DNA of 64,000 nucleotides, taken from positions 1 to 64,000 of the forward strand of contig NZ_JAGQCW010000005.1 of assembly GCF_024346395.1 (NCBI RefSeq). Direction: 5' to 3'. This stretch comes from Cyanobium sp. AMD-g. GTDB lineage: Bacteria > Cyanobacteriota > Cyanobacteriia > PCC-6307 > Cyanobiaceae. The position numbers and the translations under genes were made by a program. Positions 50,601-59,684 of this stretch are shown in pieces. The notes under the pieces were generated by a model, which did no database searches, was not told the DNA's origin, and saw only the letters and a list, made by a program, of their open reading frames with translations. How positions within the stretch are numbered: the stretch's first letter is position 1; each line of letters starts with the position of its first letter.

Positions 50601-51565
50601 CTGTCTTTGATCGGGTGGATCCGTTCACCCTCACGGTCGCGGATCCCTCCAAGGCCGCAGCCTCTGCCAGCCTGGTGCTGCGGGCGACCCTGACAGGCCG
50701 TCCCGCCAGCTCCAACCAGATCGGCTACGTGGTGCTCGAGGCCAACGAGTTGGCTGGTGCCGACACGCTGCTGGCGGATCTGGCGGCGATCCGCTCTCGC
50801 GCCCAGACCCTTTTCTCCACCCTGGAAAGCTCCGACGTCAGCCTGGCGGCGGGCACCACGTTCGATCGCGAGATCCTGCTGGTCAACGGCCAGTCGGTGC
50901 GTTTCTTCGAGGTGGTCGATGCCAGCCTCGAAGATCTCTCCAGTGCCAGCGACACGCGCTTGCGCTTCTTCCGCCCCGACGCTCCGTCCAGCTTGAACCG
51001 TTCGGTGAGCTTCGCCTCCAGCACCGGCGTCGACGTGGCGCTCGAGCTCCTCGACACCGACCAGGGGCTTGATGCGCTGATCGGCCAGGAACAGGGCCTG
51101 GCCCCGGTCCTGGATTTCACCGCCTTCTCTGCGGCCCAGGCGGTCCAGGGCACCCTGGTGCTGAGCCGGGAAGCCGACTTCGATGCCATCACCGGCTTCT
51201 ACCGCGCCCTCGATGCCGGCGGCACCGTGCGCGACGCCGCCGGCAACCTGGTGCGCCCCGGTGAGGCCAACTACCGCAGCGCCGCCCTGCGCGCCGACAA
51301 CCTCGTCACCGAGTTGCAAGACCTCCAGGTCGGAGATAACGCCTCCAGCGTCACAGCGGTGACCATCTCGGAATCCTCCTTCCTGGCGCCCTTTGCCCAG
51401 GTGCGCGGTCAGACCTTCTTTGCCTATGCCGGGGCCAACAGCGACGGCATCGGCCACTTCCGCAGCCTGGGCACCAATCTCTTCGGTCTGGAAGATGTCC
51501 TCGGTGGTGGTGACCGCGACTTCGACGATCATGTGATCGGCTTCAACTTCAGCCAGGTCGTCTGA
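44639..51565 (+). CDS. giant extracellular nuclease-alkaline phosphatase fusion (ExeM-like + PhoD + DUF4114)
   Basis: 2308 residues. About 1-220 is a ligand-binding-like N-domain (FDALASSGSG); 225-340 Calx-beta-like; 340-600 includes an OB-type segment (LGGFFLQEEIGDWD) typical of ExeM/NucH nucleases. About 604-927 is an endonuclease/exonuclease/phosphatase domain with its catalytic set: LASFNVLN, GLMELEND, VNHLKSKG, VLGDINAY, TSDHDPLL. About 935-1507 is a PhoD alkaline phosphatase: SHGVASGDPYADSVILWTR, VFSCANF, HVGDYIYEYG, WDDHETANDSW, GDSQMAW and AGDTHNAW. About 1600-1655 has RTX-like Gly-Asp repeats, about 1735-1825 a cadherin/Ig-like module, and the end (GLEDVLGGGDRDFDDHVIGF) is DUF4114. 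Probably a secreted enzyme turning extracellular DNA into phosphate. No signal peptide; type I export is inferred. Confidence 0.86.
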   Translation: MPALFTGLYSQSFDALASSGSGNAWANDVTLPGWHLFRQPATAPVALATYNADSGTGNAGAVLSYGTTGSGDRALGGLGSGGAFYGSPASGSVAGWFALALSNTTGAAIASLDLTFNGEQWRNGGNTTAHTMQLQWGFGAGFEQVSQWTTPGGSFNWTSPVTGSTAGAVDGNSAGRVAGVGGSLDLSASPWAADATLWLRWAEINDAGNDHGLAIDDLSLSVATPPALPEVSIQAIDAVASESGDGASLRISRTGSTLAALTVPISLAAGAGQAEASDLTSPLPSSVVIPAGASSVDLAIAVLDDALDEGPESLRIELAAPAGHTIASGAASASITIADNDRISRISAVQGDGSSSPLLAQSVTLRAVVVGDFQASAELGGFFLQEEIGDWDTSALTSEGLYVAYPLTGTNVDVVLGDRVLLTGTVGERFGQTAITTVSALTVEAQGRLGDTQRVDIPDLLAQRSSALDLEPYEGMWVRFPETLSVNGLFGQFRFGEVELSAGGLPLQPTNVMEPGPAAFAAEQANARRELVLDDGSNSSYRPAAAATPAAPVRDQLLRRGDTITAVEGVLGFDFGKYRLQPTAPLSFESGNPRPPVPAPAGAGQLRLASFNVLNTFTTLNAGGALTDTGLAPRGSNTAEELERQLTKLSAALVGLRADVIGLMELENDADDATLAAIVARLNAAQPSGSGRLYSFVPTGLIGSDAIKVGLIYDSRAVAPTGPARVLDTAGFTDPLATGSPLNRPALAQGFRELASGEVLNVAVNHLKSKGSGGAAGPDLDQRDGQSAFNATRTAAASELVRWIGTDPTGNGDSDWVVLGDINAYAKEDPIRVLEAAGFRNALPTFTAEPPSSYAFFNPVDMSGALDHMLISPSLVSQAVAATDWSINAAEGAFRDYNLDTNSNGNAASRDFFAPDPYRTSDHDPLLLDLDLGRALPAGLAFSHGVASGDPYADSVILWTRITPPAGFAGLVDVQWEVSRSAGFEAGSIVDSGVITTSVARDWTVKVEADGLSADTVYHYRFRAGAAQSMVGQTKTLPVGSGPVRLAVFSCANFTAAEEFLAYARAAAVHAVNPYDALVHVGDYIYEYGPGGFGEAEDAAGDRGFLPNREIVSLDDYRLRYAQYHTDANLQALRAAAPLIAIWDDHETANDSWAGGAQNHQSATEGDWISRRDAALKAYHEWLPIREPGLRQSGDGATALTPLTQGYRSFDFGDVLALHILETRLTARDEQLEYPDAAAVQARIGAILADPSLVAAYANRLGLTPPASPAAVPAFAAGLAPLVTQELVLATVQQAWGDPGRDLLGDSQMAWLQQRMAGSSAAWQVLGQSVLMQSMAVPAELLLDAGNPALLDKYAAPLQKLATGTPFNQLSPAEQALFAEAGKIPYNLDAWDGYGVERETILQSALALGKRLISLAGDTHNAWAGVLDTMTAGTRPAGSLAGLEFATPGVTSPGLERYLPGADAYIRANYPAVDGLDGLFMGYINGLAYADVNRRGFLDLTVSTDRVDGAFHLLSGTDPITDQPAWAIETVTGSADLSLAVAPERGGPILWQTGWKELDLVFGAAVDNGGNVTLLDPATFGAVPEQGIQFANVTVIGSEAPDSVYVGVGSRTEGRGGSDQFFNTESLGGNVLVGGGGGDQFFLGQARDVVIGGRLIDPAATPGLAPATALADNEADQFLIDSSVAAQAAEPLQIRDFEVGKDLALIDGIQVQGSWAQIQQALAAAGIQANAAPELATPSAPPALTVIPGVQVLQNLGAFGLDADGDSLRLVVLEGPAWIRADHRTLSITAPAGFGPADLASLNLRLGFFDGQAVTAFTPTLTIGAIPPSEPGNPVVVVITPGGDSQVVAVNITGGTFQADRPFQVVPTSSPLDPEDQSAVDFGIDLDPGLAQATVSFELAALTVGAPFNDTPTSRWTAASTNPATGAMAPLTYDPRQGSGARFYDLDADGAAEFLHLSLRDGGPGDQGPAADGEILQSVTAGTVDLKPVFDRVDPFTLTVADPSKAAASASLVLRATLTGRPASSNQIGYVVLEANELAGADTLLADLAAIRSRAQTLFSTLESSDVSLAAGTTFDREILLVNGQSVRFFEVVDASLEDLSSASDTRLRFFRPDAPSSLNRSVSFASSTGVDVALELLDTDQGLDALIGQEQGLAPVLDFTAFSAAQAVQGTLVLSREADFDAITGFYRALDAGGTVRDAAGNLVRPGEANYRSAALRADNLVTELQDLQVGDNASSVTAVTISESSFLAPFAQVRGQTFFAYAGANSDGIGHFRSLGTNLFGLEDVLGGGDRDFDDHVIGFNFSQVV

Positions 51566-51593
51566 AGTCGGATCAGCACAGACGTCTGGCCCA

Positions 51594-51620
51594 TAAAAAA
51601 ACCCTGCCGAGGCAGGGTTT
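51594..51620 (-). terminator. intrinsic terminator of psaI-psaL
   Basis: Read on the minus strand, AAACCCTGCC-TC-GGCAGGGTTT is a perfect stem continuing into a run of seven T residues. It lies about 33 bp beyond the psaL stop. On the plus strand it may also stop transcription from the nuclease-phosphatase gene, though the U-run there is only three. Confidence 0.88.
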
Positions 51621-51653
51621 GAACCGTCATCCGGTGCGCAGGGCTGGCCTGGT

Positions 51654-52145
51654 TCAGCCGACGCTCCAGACGCCACCAGCGATGTTGGCCAGCGGGGATT
51701 GGATGGCGGTGCTGCAGAGGAACCAGGCGAAGGCGGCGCCACCGCAGCCACCCAGCCAGAAGCCACTGGCGAATTCCGCCCAGCCGGCTTTGGTGAACAG
51801 GTCGGCGGGGGGGTTGTCGATGGTGGCGTCGGCGGGCTGGACGTTGGGGCCGCTGCCGGCGGTGCCGTAGATCGACAGACAGATGGTCAGAATCGACACC
51901 AGGCCGATGGCGGCGAGCAGCCCGGCGGTGCTGGCGAACTCGGTGGCACGCAGGGGGCCGGTGTAGGCGAAGGGCCCGTAGAGGAAGTAGCCGTGGGCCA
52001 TGCCCACCTCAAGTCCACGACGGTTGGGGGAGAGGGAGGGCCGATACGCCGGCAGGGCGTTCAGAAAAGCCTTGGTGAAATAGCTGCTGTTAACGGGGGT
52101 GGCCAGATTGCCGACGGTTGGGTCGGCGACAGGGGTCACGGTCAT
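51654..52145 (-). CDS. psaL: photosystem I reaction centre subunit XI
   Basis: 163 residues. PsaL is the subunit at the PSI trimerisation interface. Recognised from [40 protein letters not shown] and three hydrophobic helices including [19 protein letters not shown]. It lies downstream of psaI with a 62-bp spacer on the minus strand and has its own terminator. In many relatives this pair is close to psaAB; here 13 kb of other genes intervene. Confidence 0.98.
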   Translation of the reverse strand: MTVTPVADPTVGNLATPVNSSYFTKAFLNALPAYRPSLSPNRRGLEVGMAHGYFLYGPFAYTGPLRATEFASTAGLLAAIGLVSILTICLSIYGTAGSGPNVQPADATIDNPPADLFTKAGWAEFASGFWLGGCGGAAFAWFLCSTAIQSPLANIAGGVWSVG

Positions 52146-52207
52146 GGGGGGCGGATCAGGGGGTCGTCGGAAGGGGAGGCGAGTGACGCTGGGGTCTGGG
52201 CCCGTCG

Positions 52208-52324
52208 TCAGTCGGTCGCCTCGATCACGTTGAACAGCAGGGCCATGGCCACCGCTGCGCCGAGGATTCCCACCAGGGGAACCATCACGGACGGCATCCA
52301 GGCAACGACAAATTCACCAGTCAT
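52208..52324 (-). CDS. psaI: photosystem I reaction centre subunit VIII
   Basis: 38 residues: [19 protein letters not shown] then [19 protein letters not shown] single membrane helix, normal length for PsaI, which supports PsaL binding at the trimer interface. The reading frame is open upstream, but the ATG at 52324 fits the family length. Probably co-transcribed with psaL. Confidence 0.92.
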   Translation of the reverse strand: MTGEFVVAWMPSVMVPLVGILGAAVAMALLFNVIEATD

Positions 52325-52407
52325 GGCTTGGGCCAATAGGAACCGCCGGTACTGTAAGGACCCCTTCCTGCCTGGGTTCTCAGGGGAGCGGGGGGCGACA
52401 TAAAAGT

Positions 52408-53373
52408 TCAGCCGGCGCCGCCGCGCAGCGTGGCCCGCACCCGGTAGATCGGTCGGCCCTGGCTCTCGTGGTAGGTGCGCATCTGCAGTTCCGCCAGCAA
52501 CCCGAAACTGAACAGCTGCACCCCGCTGAGGATCGCCAGCACGGCCATCAGCAGCAGGGGACGGTTGCCGATGTCGGCCCCCAGCAGCAGCTTCTCGCCC
52601 ACCAGCCAGAGGGCGATGGCCAGGCCCGCCCCCAGGGCCAGCAGGCCGGCGAAGCCGAACACATGCATCGGCCGGGTCAGGAACCGCTTCATGAACCACA
52701 CCGTCAGCAGATCCATCAACACCCGGAAGGTGCGGTCGAGGCCGTAATTGCTGCGCCCGTAGAGACGGGCCTGGTGGGACACCTTCACCTCGCCGATACG
52801 GGCGCCTTCGATGAAAGCCAGGGCCGGCAGGAAGCGGTGCAGTTCTCCGTAGAGGTTCATGTCGCTGACCACCTCCCGCCGGTACGCCTTCAGGGAGCAG
52901 CCGTAGTCGTGCAGACGCACCCCCGTCACCCGGGCGATCAGACGGTTGGCCACCAGGGAGGGCAGCAGCCGGTTGAGGGCTCCGTCCTGGCGATGCTGCC
53001 GCCAACCGCTCACCAGGTCGAGGTCGTCCTGCTCCAGCCGGGTCAGCAGCAGCGGGATGTCGGCGGGATCGTTCTGGAGGTCGCCGTCGAGGGTGACGAT
53101 CACTCCACCGCCGCTGGCATCGAAGCCGGCCGCCATGGCGGCCGTCTGCCCGTAGTTGCGCCGCAACAACACGGCCACCAGTTCCGGCACCTGGCTGGCC
53201 AGGTGCCGCAGCACCGCCTGGGTGCCGTCCTTGGATCCGTCGTCCACCAGCACCAGCTCGAATGGCCGCCCCAGGGGCCTCAGGGCCGCCAGCAGCTTCT
53301 CCACCAGCAGGGGGACGCTGGCCTCCTCGTTGTAGAGGGGCACCACCACCGACAGGCTGGCGGTCTCCGCCAT
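52408..53373 (-). CDS. family 2 glycosyltransferase, polyprenyl-phosphate-hexose synthase type
   Basis: 321 residues from MAETASLSVVVPLYNEE (ATG 53373; eight residues more with the upstream GTG or ATG at 53397). The GT-A fold motifs are VLVDDGSKDGT, the metal-binding DGDLQNDP and LYGRSNYGLDRT. Two C-terminal membrane helices (VFGFAGLLALGAGLAIALWLV and LLLMAVLAILSGVQLFSFGLL) match GtrB/DPM1-like enzymes that make undecaprenyl-phosphate-linked sugars for envelope glycan or lipid A-type modification. The sugar cannot be predicted. It stands alone, 83 bp upstream of psaI on the same strand. Confidence 0.88.
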   Translation of the reverse strand: MAETASLSVVVPLYNEEASVPLLVEKLLAALRPLGRPFELVLVDDGSKDGTQAVLRHLASQVPELVAVLLRRNYGQTAAMAAGFDASGGGVIVTLDGDLQNDPADIPLLLTRLEQDDLDLVSGWRQHRQDGALNRLLPSLVANRLIARVTGVRLHDYGCSLKAYRREVVSDMNLYGELHRFLPALAFIEGARIGEVKVSHQARLYGRSNYGLDRTFRVLMDLLTVWFMKRFLTRPMHVFGFAGLLALGAGLAIALWLVGEKLLLGADIGNRPLLLMAVLAILSGVQLFSFGLLAELQMRTYHESQGRPIYRVRATLRGGAG

Positions 53374-53428
53374 GGCCCCACCCAGCGCAGGTTGCACGGT
53401 ACCCGCCCCGGGTACCGGGCCCCTGTGC

Positions 53429-54145
53429 TCAGGGAGGCAGCGGACTGCCGTCGTGGCTGTGCATCACCCGCCCCGCGCCCCGCAGTTCGGCCCGGTAGTG
53501 GCAGGCCACCGGATCCTGGTTGCGTGGATTCAGGTCGTCGATGCCGATGCCGTCACGGCCGTGCTGGCGTCCGGAGCTGTGCAGGTAGCGGCCCCCGCCC
53601 AGGTGCAGGGCCACGTGGGTGCAGCGCCGCGGGGTGCCGAAGAAGATCAGATCCCCCGGCAGCAGCAGGCTGGTGACGCCGCTGGCCACCGCCACCGGGC
53701 GGCAGAAGCGCTCCTGCAGATAGGCATCCCTGGGCAACCAGATGCCGGCCTGGGCGAAGGCGCTCTGCACCAACCCCGAGCAGTCGAAATCGGGACCCAG
53801 GGTGCCCCCCCACAGGTAGCGGTTGGGCTGGTGACGGGCGGCCTCGGCGAAGGCGAGCACCGCCTCCAGACGGGCGGCGATCCTGGCGCGATCGAGGCGG
53901 GGCAGCGGCGGCGGCGGGGCGGCCTGGCCGTGGCTCTCGAGGGCGAGTGCCTCCACCCAGCAGGGGTAGCCGTCCTCGTGCAGCCGCACCCGCAGGCGGG
54001 ACGCGGCGCTGTCGAGCACCCTGAGGTGCCGACCCGCGTGGATCTCGGTGGCCAGGCCCGGGCCCTGCGACCGGCTGTAGGCCGGCAGCGGCCGGGTCAG
54101 GGTCCACGTGCGGCCAGGCGCCGGCAGGGTGCCTAAGGTCGCCAT
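53429..54145 (-). CDS. NlpC/P60-family cell-wall hydrolase
   Basis: 238 residues from MATLGTLPAPGR. An N-terminal bacterial SH3-like region (GRHLRVLDSAASRLRVRLHEDGYPCWVE) precedes the NlpC/P60 papain-like domain: catalytic Cys in PDFDCSGLVQSAF, LLPGDLIFFG, and catalytic His in CTHVALHLG. Family members cut peptide stems of peptidoglycan (gamma-D-Glu-diaminopimelate bonds); the SH3 domain targets the wall. No signal peptide is visible. Start codons of this gene and the divergent serine hydrolase are only 18 bp apart (6 bp if the latter uses GTG 54152). Confidence 0.88.
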   Translation of the reverse strand: MATLGTLPAPGRTWTLTRPLPAYSRSQGPGLATEIHAGRHLRVLDSAASRLRVRLHEDGYPCWVEALALESHGQAAPPPPLPRLDRARIAARLEAVLAFAEAARHQPNRYLWGGTLGPDFDCSGLVQSAFAQAGIWLPRDAYLQERFCRPVAVASGVTSLLLPGDLIFFGTPRRCTHVALHLGGGRYLHSSGRQHGRDGIGIDDLNPRNQDPVACHYRAELRGAGRVMHSHDGSPLPP

Positions 54146-54163
54146 CGCAAGGTGCCGCCGCTG

Positions 54164-55084
54164 ATGGCGTTCTACAGCCCGGATCAGGCTATGGGCCAGA
54201 CCCTGCGCCAGCTCATCGGGCATCTGGAGGAGGAAGGGCGCCCGGGGCTGGGGGAGCAGGTCTCGATCACCTGGCTCCGTTACGGGACTTCCCTGCTGGG
54301 GGCCGCCGAGGGCCTGGGCCAGGAGGCCTTCTGGGGCCAGGCCGTGACGGGTGCCAGCTGGGAGGGGGAGAGGCCGCGCTATCCCGCCAGCGTCGTGAAG
54401 CTGGTGTATCTGGTGGCCGCCGAAGCCTGGCTGCAACGCCAGCTGATCCAGGAGGGTCCGGAACTGCGTCGAGCCCTGGCCGACATGGTGCGCGACTCCG
54501 GCAACGACGCCACCAGCCTGGTGGTGGATCTGCTCACCGGCACCACCAGCGGCCCGTCCCTGCCCCCCGCTCGGGCGGCGGTCTGGTGCCGCCAGCGCCA
54601 GGTGGTCAACGACTGGCTGGCGCGCCTTGGCTGGAGCGAGGTGGCGGGGGTGAACGCTTGCCAGAAGACCTGGGCGGAGGGGCCCTATGGCCGCGAGCGG
54701 GACTTCTACGGCGCCCAGCTGGAGAATCGCAACCGCCTCAGCACGGATTTCACGGCCCGCCTGCTGCACGCGGTGATGGCCGGAGCCGCGGTGTCCCCGC
54801 CGGCCTGCCGCCGCATGATGGCCCTGCTGGGACGCTCCCTCGATCCCGAGGGTCGGGCCGCCGATCCCGAGAATCAGGTGGATGGTTTCCTCGGGGCTGC
54901 TCTGCCGCAGGGGTCCCGGCTGTGGAGCAAGGCCGGCTGGATGAGCCAGGCGCGCCACGACGCCGCCTATGTGGAGGTGGAGGGCAAGGCGCCGATGCTG
55001 CTGGTGGTGTTCAGCGAGGGACGGGCCCGGGCCGCCGATGCCAGCCTGCTGCCGGCCCTTGCCACCGCCCTGTTGGACGCCTGA
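54164..55084 (+). CDS. class A beta-lactamase-like serine hydrolase
   Basis: About 306 residues from ATG 54164 (MAFYSPDQAMG); GTG 54152 is an alternative. The class A layout is present: YPASVVKL supplies the Ser-x-x-Lys pair, RDSGNDAT the SDN-like motif with Gly at the middle position, and WSKAGW replaces Lys-Thr-Gly. The protein is a member of the beta-lactamase-related family common in cyanobacteria; with the divergent cell-wall hydrolase next door, a D-alanyl or peptidoglycan-related esterase/peptidase role is more likely than antibiotic resistance. No signal peptide. Confidence 0.78.
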   Translation: MAFYSPDQAMGQTLRQLIGHLEEEGRPGLGEQVSITWLRYGTSLLGAAEGLGQEAFWGQAVTGASWEGERPRYPASVVKLVYLVAAEAWLQRQLIQEGPELRRALADMVRDSGNDATSLVVDLLTGTTSGPSLPPARAAVWCRQRQVVNDWLARLGWSEVAGVNACQKTWAEGPYGRERDFYGAQLENRNRLSTDFTARLLHAVMAGAAVSPPACRRMMALLGRSLDPEGRAADPENQVDGFLGAALPQGSRLWSKAGWMSQARHDAAYVEVEGKAPMLLVVFSEGRARAADASLLPALATALLDA

Positions 55085-55208
55085 ACCTGAACGTGCGGCA
55101 GGACTGGCCGGTTCAGGCAGGGCAGCGTGCTGGCCGCCTGTGTCGGGCGGAGGCGCATCGCCAGGCTCTGAGCAAACCTGGCGTGGACGGCCTTGGAAGG
55201 GCCGGAAA

Positions 55209-55297
55209 CGGAGAGGGAGGGATTCGAACCCTCGACAGAAGTTGCCCTCTGTAACTCCTTAGCAGGGAGCCGCTTTCAACCACTCAGCCACCTCTCC
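55209..55297 (-). tRNA. tRNA-Ser (anticodon GCT)
   Basis: On the minus strand the 5' acceptor GGAGAGG pairs with CCTCTCC, the anticodon stem CTCCC/GGGAG-like arm holds loop CTGCTAA (anticodon GCT, reads AGC/AGT), a long variable arm (TTACAGAGGGCAACTTCTGTC) marks a class II tRNA, and the T arm reads GAGGG-TTCGAAT-CCCTC. The discriminator is G at 55209, as usual for serine. CCA is not encoded. Confidence 0.93.
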
Positions 55298-55315
55298 AGT
55301 GGCCAAGAGAGCTTA

Positions 55316-56521
<1,206 letters not shown>

Positions 56522-56595
56522 GGACGCCGGTGCAGGGTGTGGACCATGGATTTGATGGGAATCCCGTTAGCATGCCGCGTATCCAGCGGACTGGA

Positions 56596-57096
56596 ATGGG
56601 CCACGTACTCGTTCTGAATGCGTCCTACGAACCGCTGAACATCACCACCTGGCGTCGAGCCATGGTGATGCTGCTCAAGGGGAAGGCCGAAGGCTTGGAG
56701 CATGACCCTGAAAAGACGATTCGCCCCGACCATTTCCTGCCCACGGTGATCCGGCTGCGCCAGTTCGTGCGGGTGCCCTACAAGCCGCTTCCTCTCACAC
56801 GCCGCAACGTCTTTCACCGCGACGGCCACGCCTGTCAGTACTGCGGCTTCAGTGGCGAGCAGCTCTCGATCGACCACGTGGTGCCCCGCAGCCGGGGCGG
56901 CACCGACGTCTGGGAGAACGTCACCACCGCCTGCCTGCCCTGCAACGTACGCAAGGGCAACCGCACCCCCAGGGAGGCGGGCATGCCCCTGGCACGGGAG
57001 CCGCGCCGGCCCCTGGGCAGCCTGAGCTTCGAGGCCAACCGGCGCATCCGCTCCGGCCAGCATCAGGAGTGGGCCAAGTACGTCATCGGCGCCTGA
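56596..57096 (+). CDS. HNH endonuclease
   Basis: 166 residues from MGHVLVLNASYEPLNITTW (ATG 56596), the usual start of this cyanobacterial family; upstream ATG 56572 (MPRIQRTG) would add eight residues. The HNH domain has zinc pairs CQYC and CLPC around IDHVVPRSRGGTDVWENV. It resembles the HNH proteins widely conserved as single genes in cyanobacteria and actinobacteria, whose role (DNA repair or nucleic-acid cleavage) is unsettled. There is no nearby methylase or mobile-element gene, so it is not evidently part of a restriction system. Confidence 0.9.
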   Translation: MGHVLVLNASYEPLNITTWRRAMVMLLKGKAEGLEHDPEKTIRPDHFLPTVIRLRQFVRVPYKPLPLTRRNVFHRDGHACQYCGFSGEQLSIDHVVPRSRGGTDVWENVTTACLPCNVRKGNRTPREAGMPLAREPRRPLGSLSFEANRRIRSGQHQEWAKYVIGA

Positions 57097-57135
57097 ATCG
57101 CCCTCGCGTTCAATCACTCCGCCCATTCGCCGAGG

Positions 57136-58251
<1,116 letters not shown>

Positions 58252-58269
58252 GGGCGGCACCCGAAACGG

Positions 58270-58297
58270 AAAAAGCCGGGTGCTGGGGGCACCCGGC
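58270..58297 (-). terminator. intrinsic terminator after rpmE, just before prfA
   Basis: On the minus strand, GCCGGGTGC-CCCCA-GCACCCGGC is a perfect 9-bp stem followed by TTTTT. It lies 75 nt beyond the rpmE stop and 18 nt before the prfA start. It can end the ribosomal operon or act as an attenuator of prfA. A second perfect hairpin, CCGAATCAG/CTGATTCGG at 58313-58334, lies immediately upstream of it. Confidence 0.88.
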
Positions 58298-58372
58298 CGG
58301 AGACACACCGGGCCGAATCAGTGGTCTGATTCGGGCGGCCGGCGTCGGTCTGAGGAGTTCAGGCTGACGGAG

Positions 58373-58672
58373 TCAGGCTTCGGTGGCCGCCGGGGTCTCG
58401 GCTTCGACGGCGGCGGGCGCCTCGGCAGGCTTGGCGGCCTTCTTGGCACCGGAGGCGGAATCGGTGCTGCCCATCCCGTACTTGCGCATGAAACGATCCA
58501 CCCGGCCCTCGGTGTCGAGGATCTTCTGGGTGCCTGTGTAGAAGGGGTGGTTGCCGCTCCACACGTCGACCGTGAGTTCGGGGTGGGTGGAGCCGGTGGT
58601 CATGACCACCTCCCCGTTGCAGATCACCTTGGCGTCCGGATACCAGGTGGGATGGATGTCGGCTTTCGGCAT
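58373..58672 (-). CDS. rpmE: 50S ribosomal protein L31
   Basis: 99 residues. The L31 core is KADIHPTWYPDAKVICNGEVVM, HPFYTGTQKILDTEGRVDRFMRKYG. Only one cysteine remains where zinc-binding forms have a CxxC plus another pair, so this is the zinc-free type. The last about 30 residues form an Ala/Glu/Lys-rich tail (AKPAEAPAAVEAETPAATEA) absent from E. coli L31. It is 8 bp downstream of rpsI. Confidence 0.96.
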   Translation of the reverse strand: MPKADIHPTWYPDAKVICNGEVVMTTGSTHPELTVDVWSGNHPFYTGTQKILDTEGRVDRFMRKYGMGSTDSASGAKKAAKPAEAPAAVEAETPAATEA

Positions 58673-58680
58673 GACGAAAA

Positions 58681-59088
58681 TCAGCGCTTGGAGAACTGGG
58701 GAGCTTTGCGGGCTTTCTTGAGGCCGTACTTGCGACGCTCCTTGGCCCGGGGATCGCGGCTCAGGTGGCCTTCAATCTTCAGCGGCTTGCGGTTGTCGGG
58801 CGACAGGTCGCAGAGGGCGCGGGCCGCACCCTGCTTGATGGCATCGGCCTGGCCGGTGAGGCCACCGCCGCGCACGTTGACGAGCAGGTCGTACTGGGCT
58901 TCCAGGCCGAGGGTCTGCAGGGGGGCCTTCACCGCCGCCAGGTAGACGGGGTTGTAGTTGAGGTAGTTGTCGCCGGGGCGGCCATTGATGGTGACGCTGC
59001 CACTGCCGGGGACGACCCGCACACGGGCGACGGCGGTCTTGCGACGGCCGGTGCCCCAGTAGACGACGCGGTTGGAGGTGCTGGTCAT
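58681..59088 (-). CDS. rpsI: 30S ribosomal protein S9
   Basis: 135 residues with [39 protein letters not shown] and the basic tail ending APQFSKR, whose terminal Lys-Arg contacts P-site tRNA. It overlaps rplM by 4 bp (ATGA), implying translational coupling. Confidence 0.98.
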   Translation of the reverse strand: MTSTSNRVVYWGTGRRKTAVARVRVVPGSGSVTINGRPGDNYLNYNPVYLAAVKAPLQTLGLEAQYDLLVNVRGGGLTGQADAIKQGAARALCDLSPDNRKPLKIEGHLSRDPRAKERRKYGLKKARKAPQFSKR

Positions 59089-59537
59089 TGGGCGGCGGTG
59101 GCGGGATCGAGGGCGAGGGGCTGGGGCTGCTGAGCGGCGTGGGGATGCTCGGCGCCCTTGTAGACCTTCAGCTTGCGGAACAGCTGGCGGCCAAGGGCGT
59201 TGTGGGGAAGCATGCCCTTGATCGCCTTCTCGATGATGCGCTCCGGCAGACGGGCCTGCAGATGCTCGAAGGTTTCGGTCTTCATGCCACCTGGACGGCC
59301 GGAATGGCGCCGGTAGATCTTCTGGGTGGCCTTGTTGCCGCTGACGCGCACCTTGTCAGCGTTGATGACCACCACGAAATCACCGGTGTCGAGGTGAGGC
59401 GTGAAGGTGGGCTTGTTCTTGCCGCGCAGCACCTGGGCCACTTCACTGGCGAGACGGCCGAGAGTCTGGTCCGCTGCGTCGACCAGGTACCACTGGCGCT
59501 CAAGCGAATCGATGGAGGGTGGGGTTGTCTTGTTCAT
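59085..59537 (-). CDS. rplM: 50S ribosomal protein L13
   Basis: 150 residues with [45 protein letters not shown] and [21 protein letters not shown]. An early-assembly 50S protein. It precedes rpsI in the usual L13-S9 pair. The 147-bp gap to truA upstream may include a separate promoter. Confidence 0.98.
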   Translation of the reverse strand: MNKTTPPSIDSLERQWYLVDAADQTLGRLASEVAQVLRGKNKPTFTPHLDTGDFVVVINADKVRVSGNKATQKIYRRHSGRPGGMKTETFEHLQARLPERIIEKAIKGMLPHNALGRQLFRKLKVYKGAEHPHAAQQPQPLALDPATAAQ

Positions 59538-59684
59538 CGCGCCGGCTGGCCGGTTTGGGGTGAGCCCATCGCAGCCGGATGGGTCGGGACAGGGAGATTC
59601 GACCCTACCGTGTCGCCGGATCCGGCGAATTCGGCGAGACGCTTTCTGCGTGGGGCCACCGGAAGGGGCACCCTGCAGAGCTGC

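Noticed and set aside
54164..55084. True antibiotic beta-lactamase
   Set aside because: The SDN motif is altered (SGN), Lys-Thr-Gly is replaced by Lys-Ala-Gly, and there is no signal peptide or resistance context.
56596..57096. HNH endonuclease as part of an intron, restriction system or mobile element
   Set aside because: No reverse transcriptase, methylase, integrase or flanking repeats are nearby, and the N-terminus matches a conserved chromosomal cyanobacterial family.
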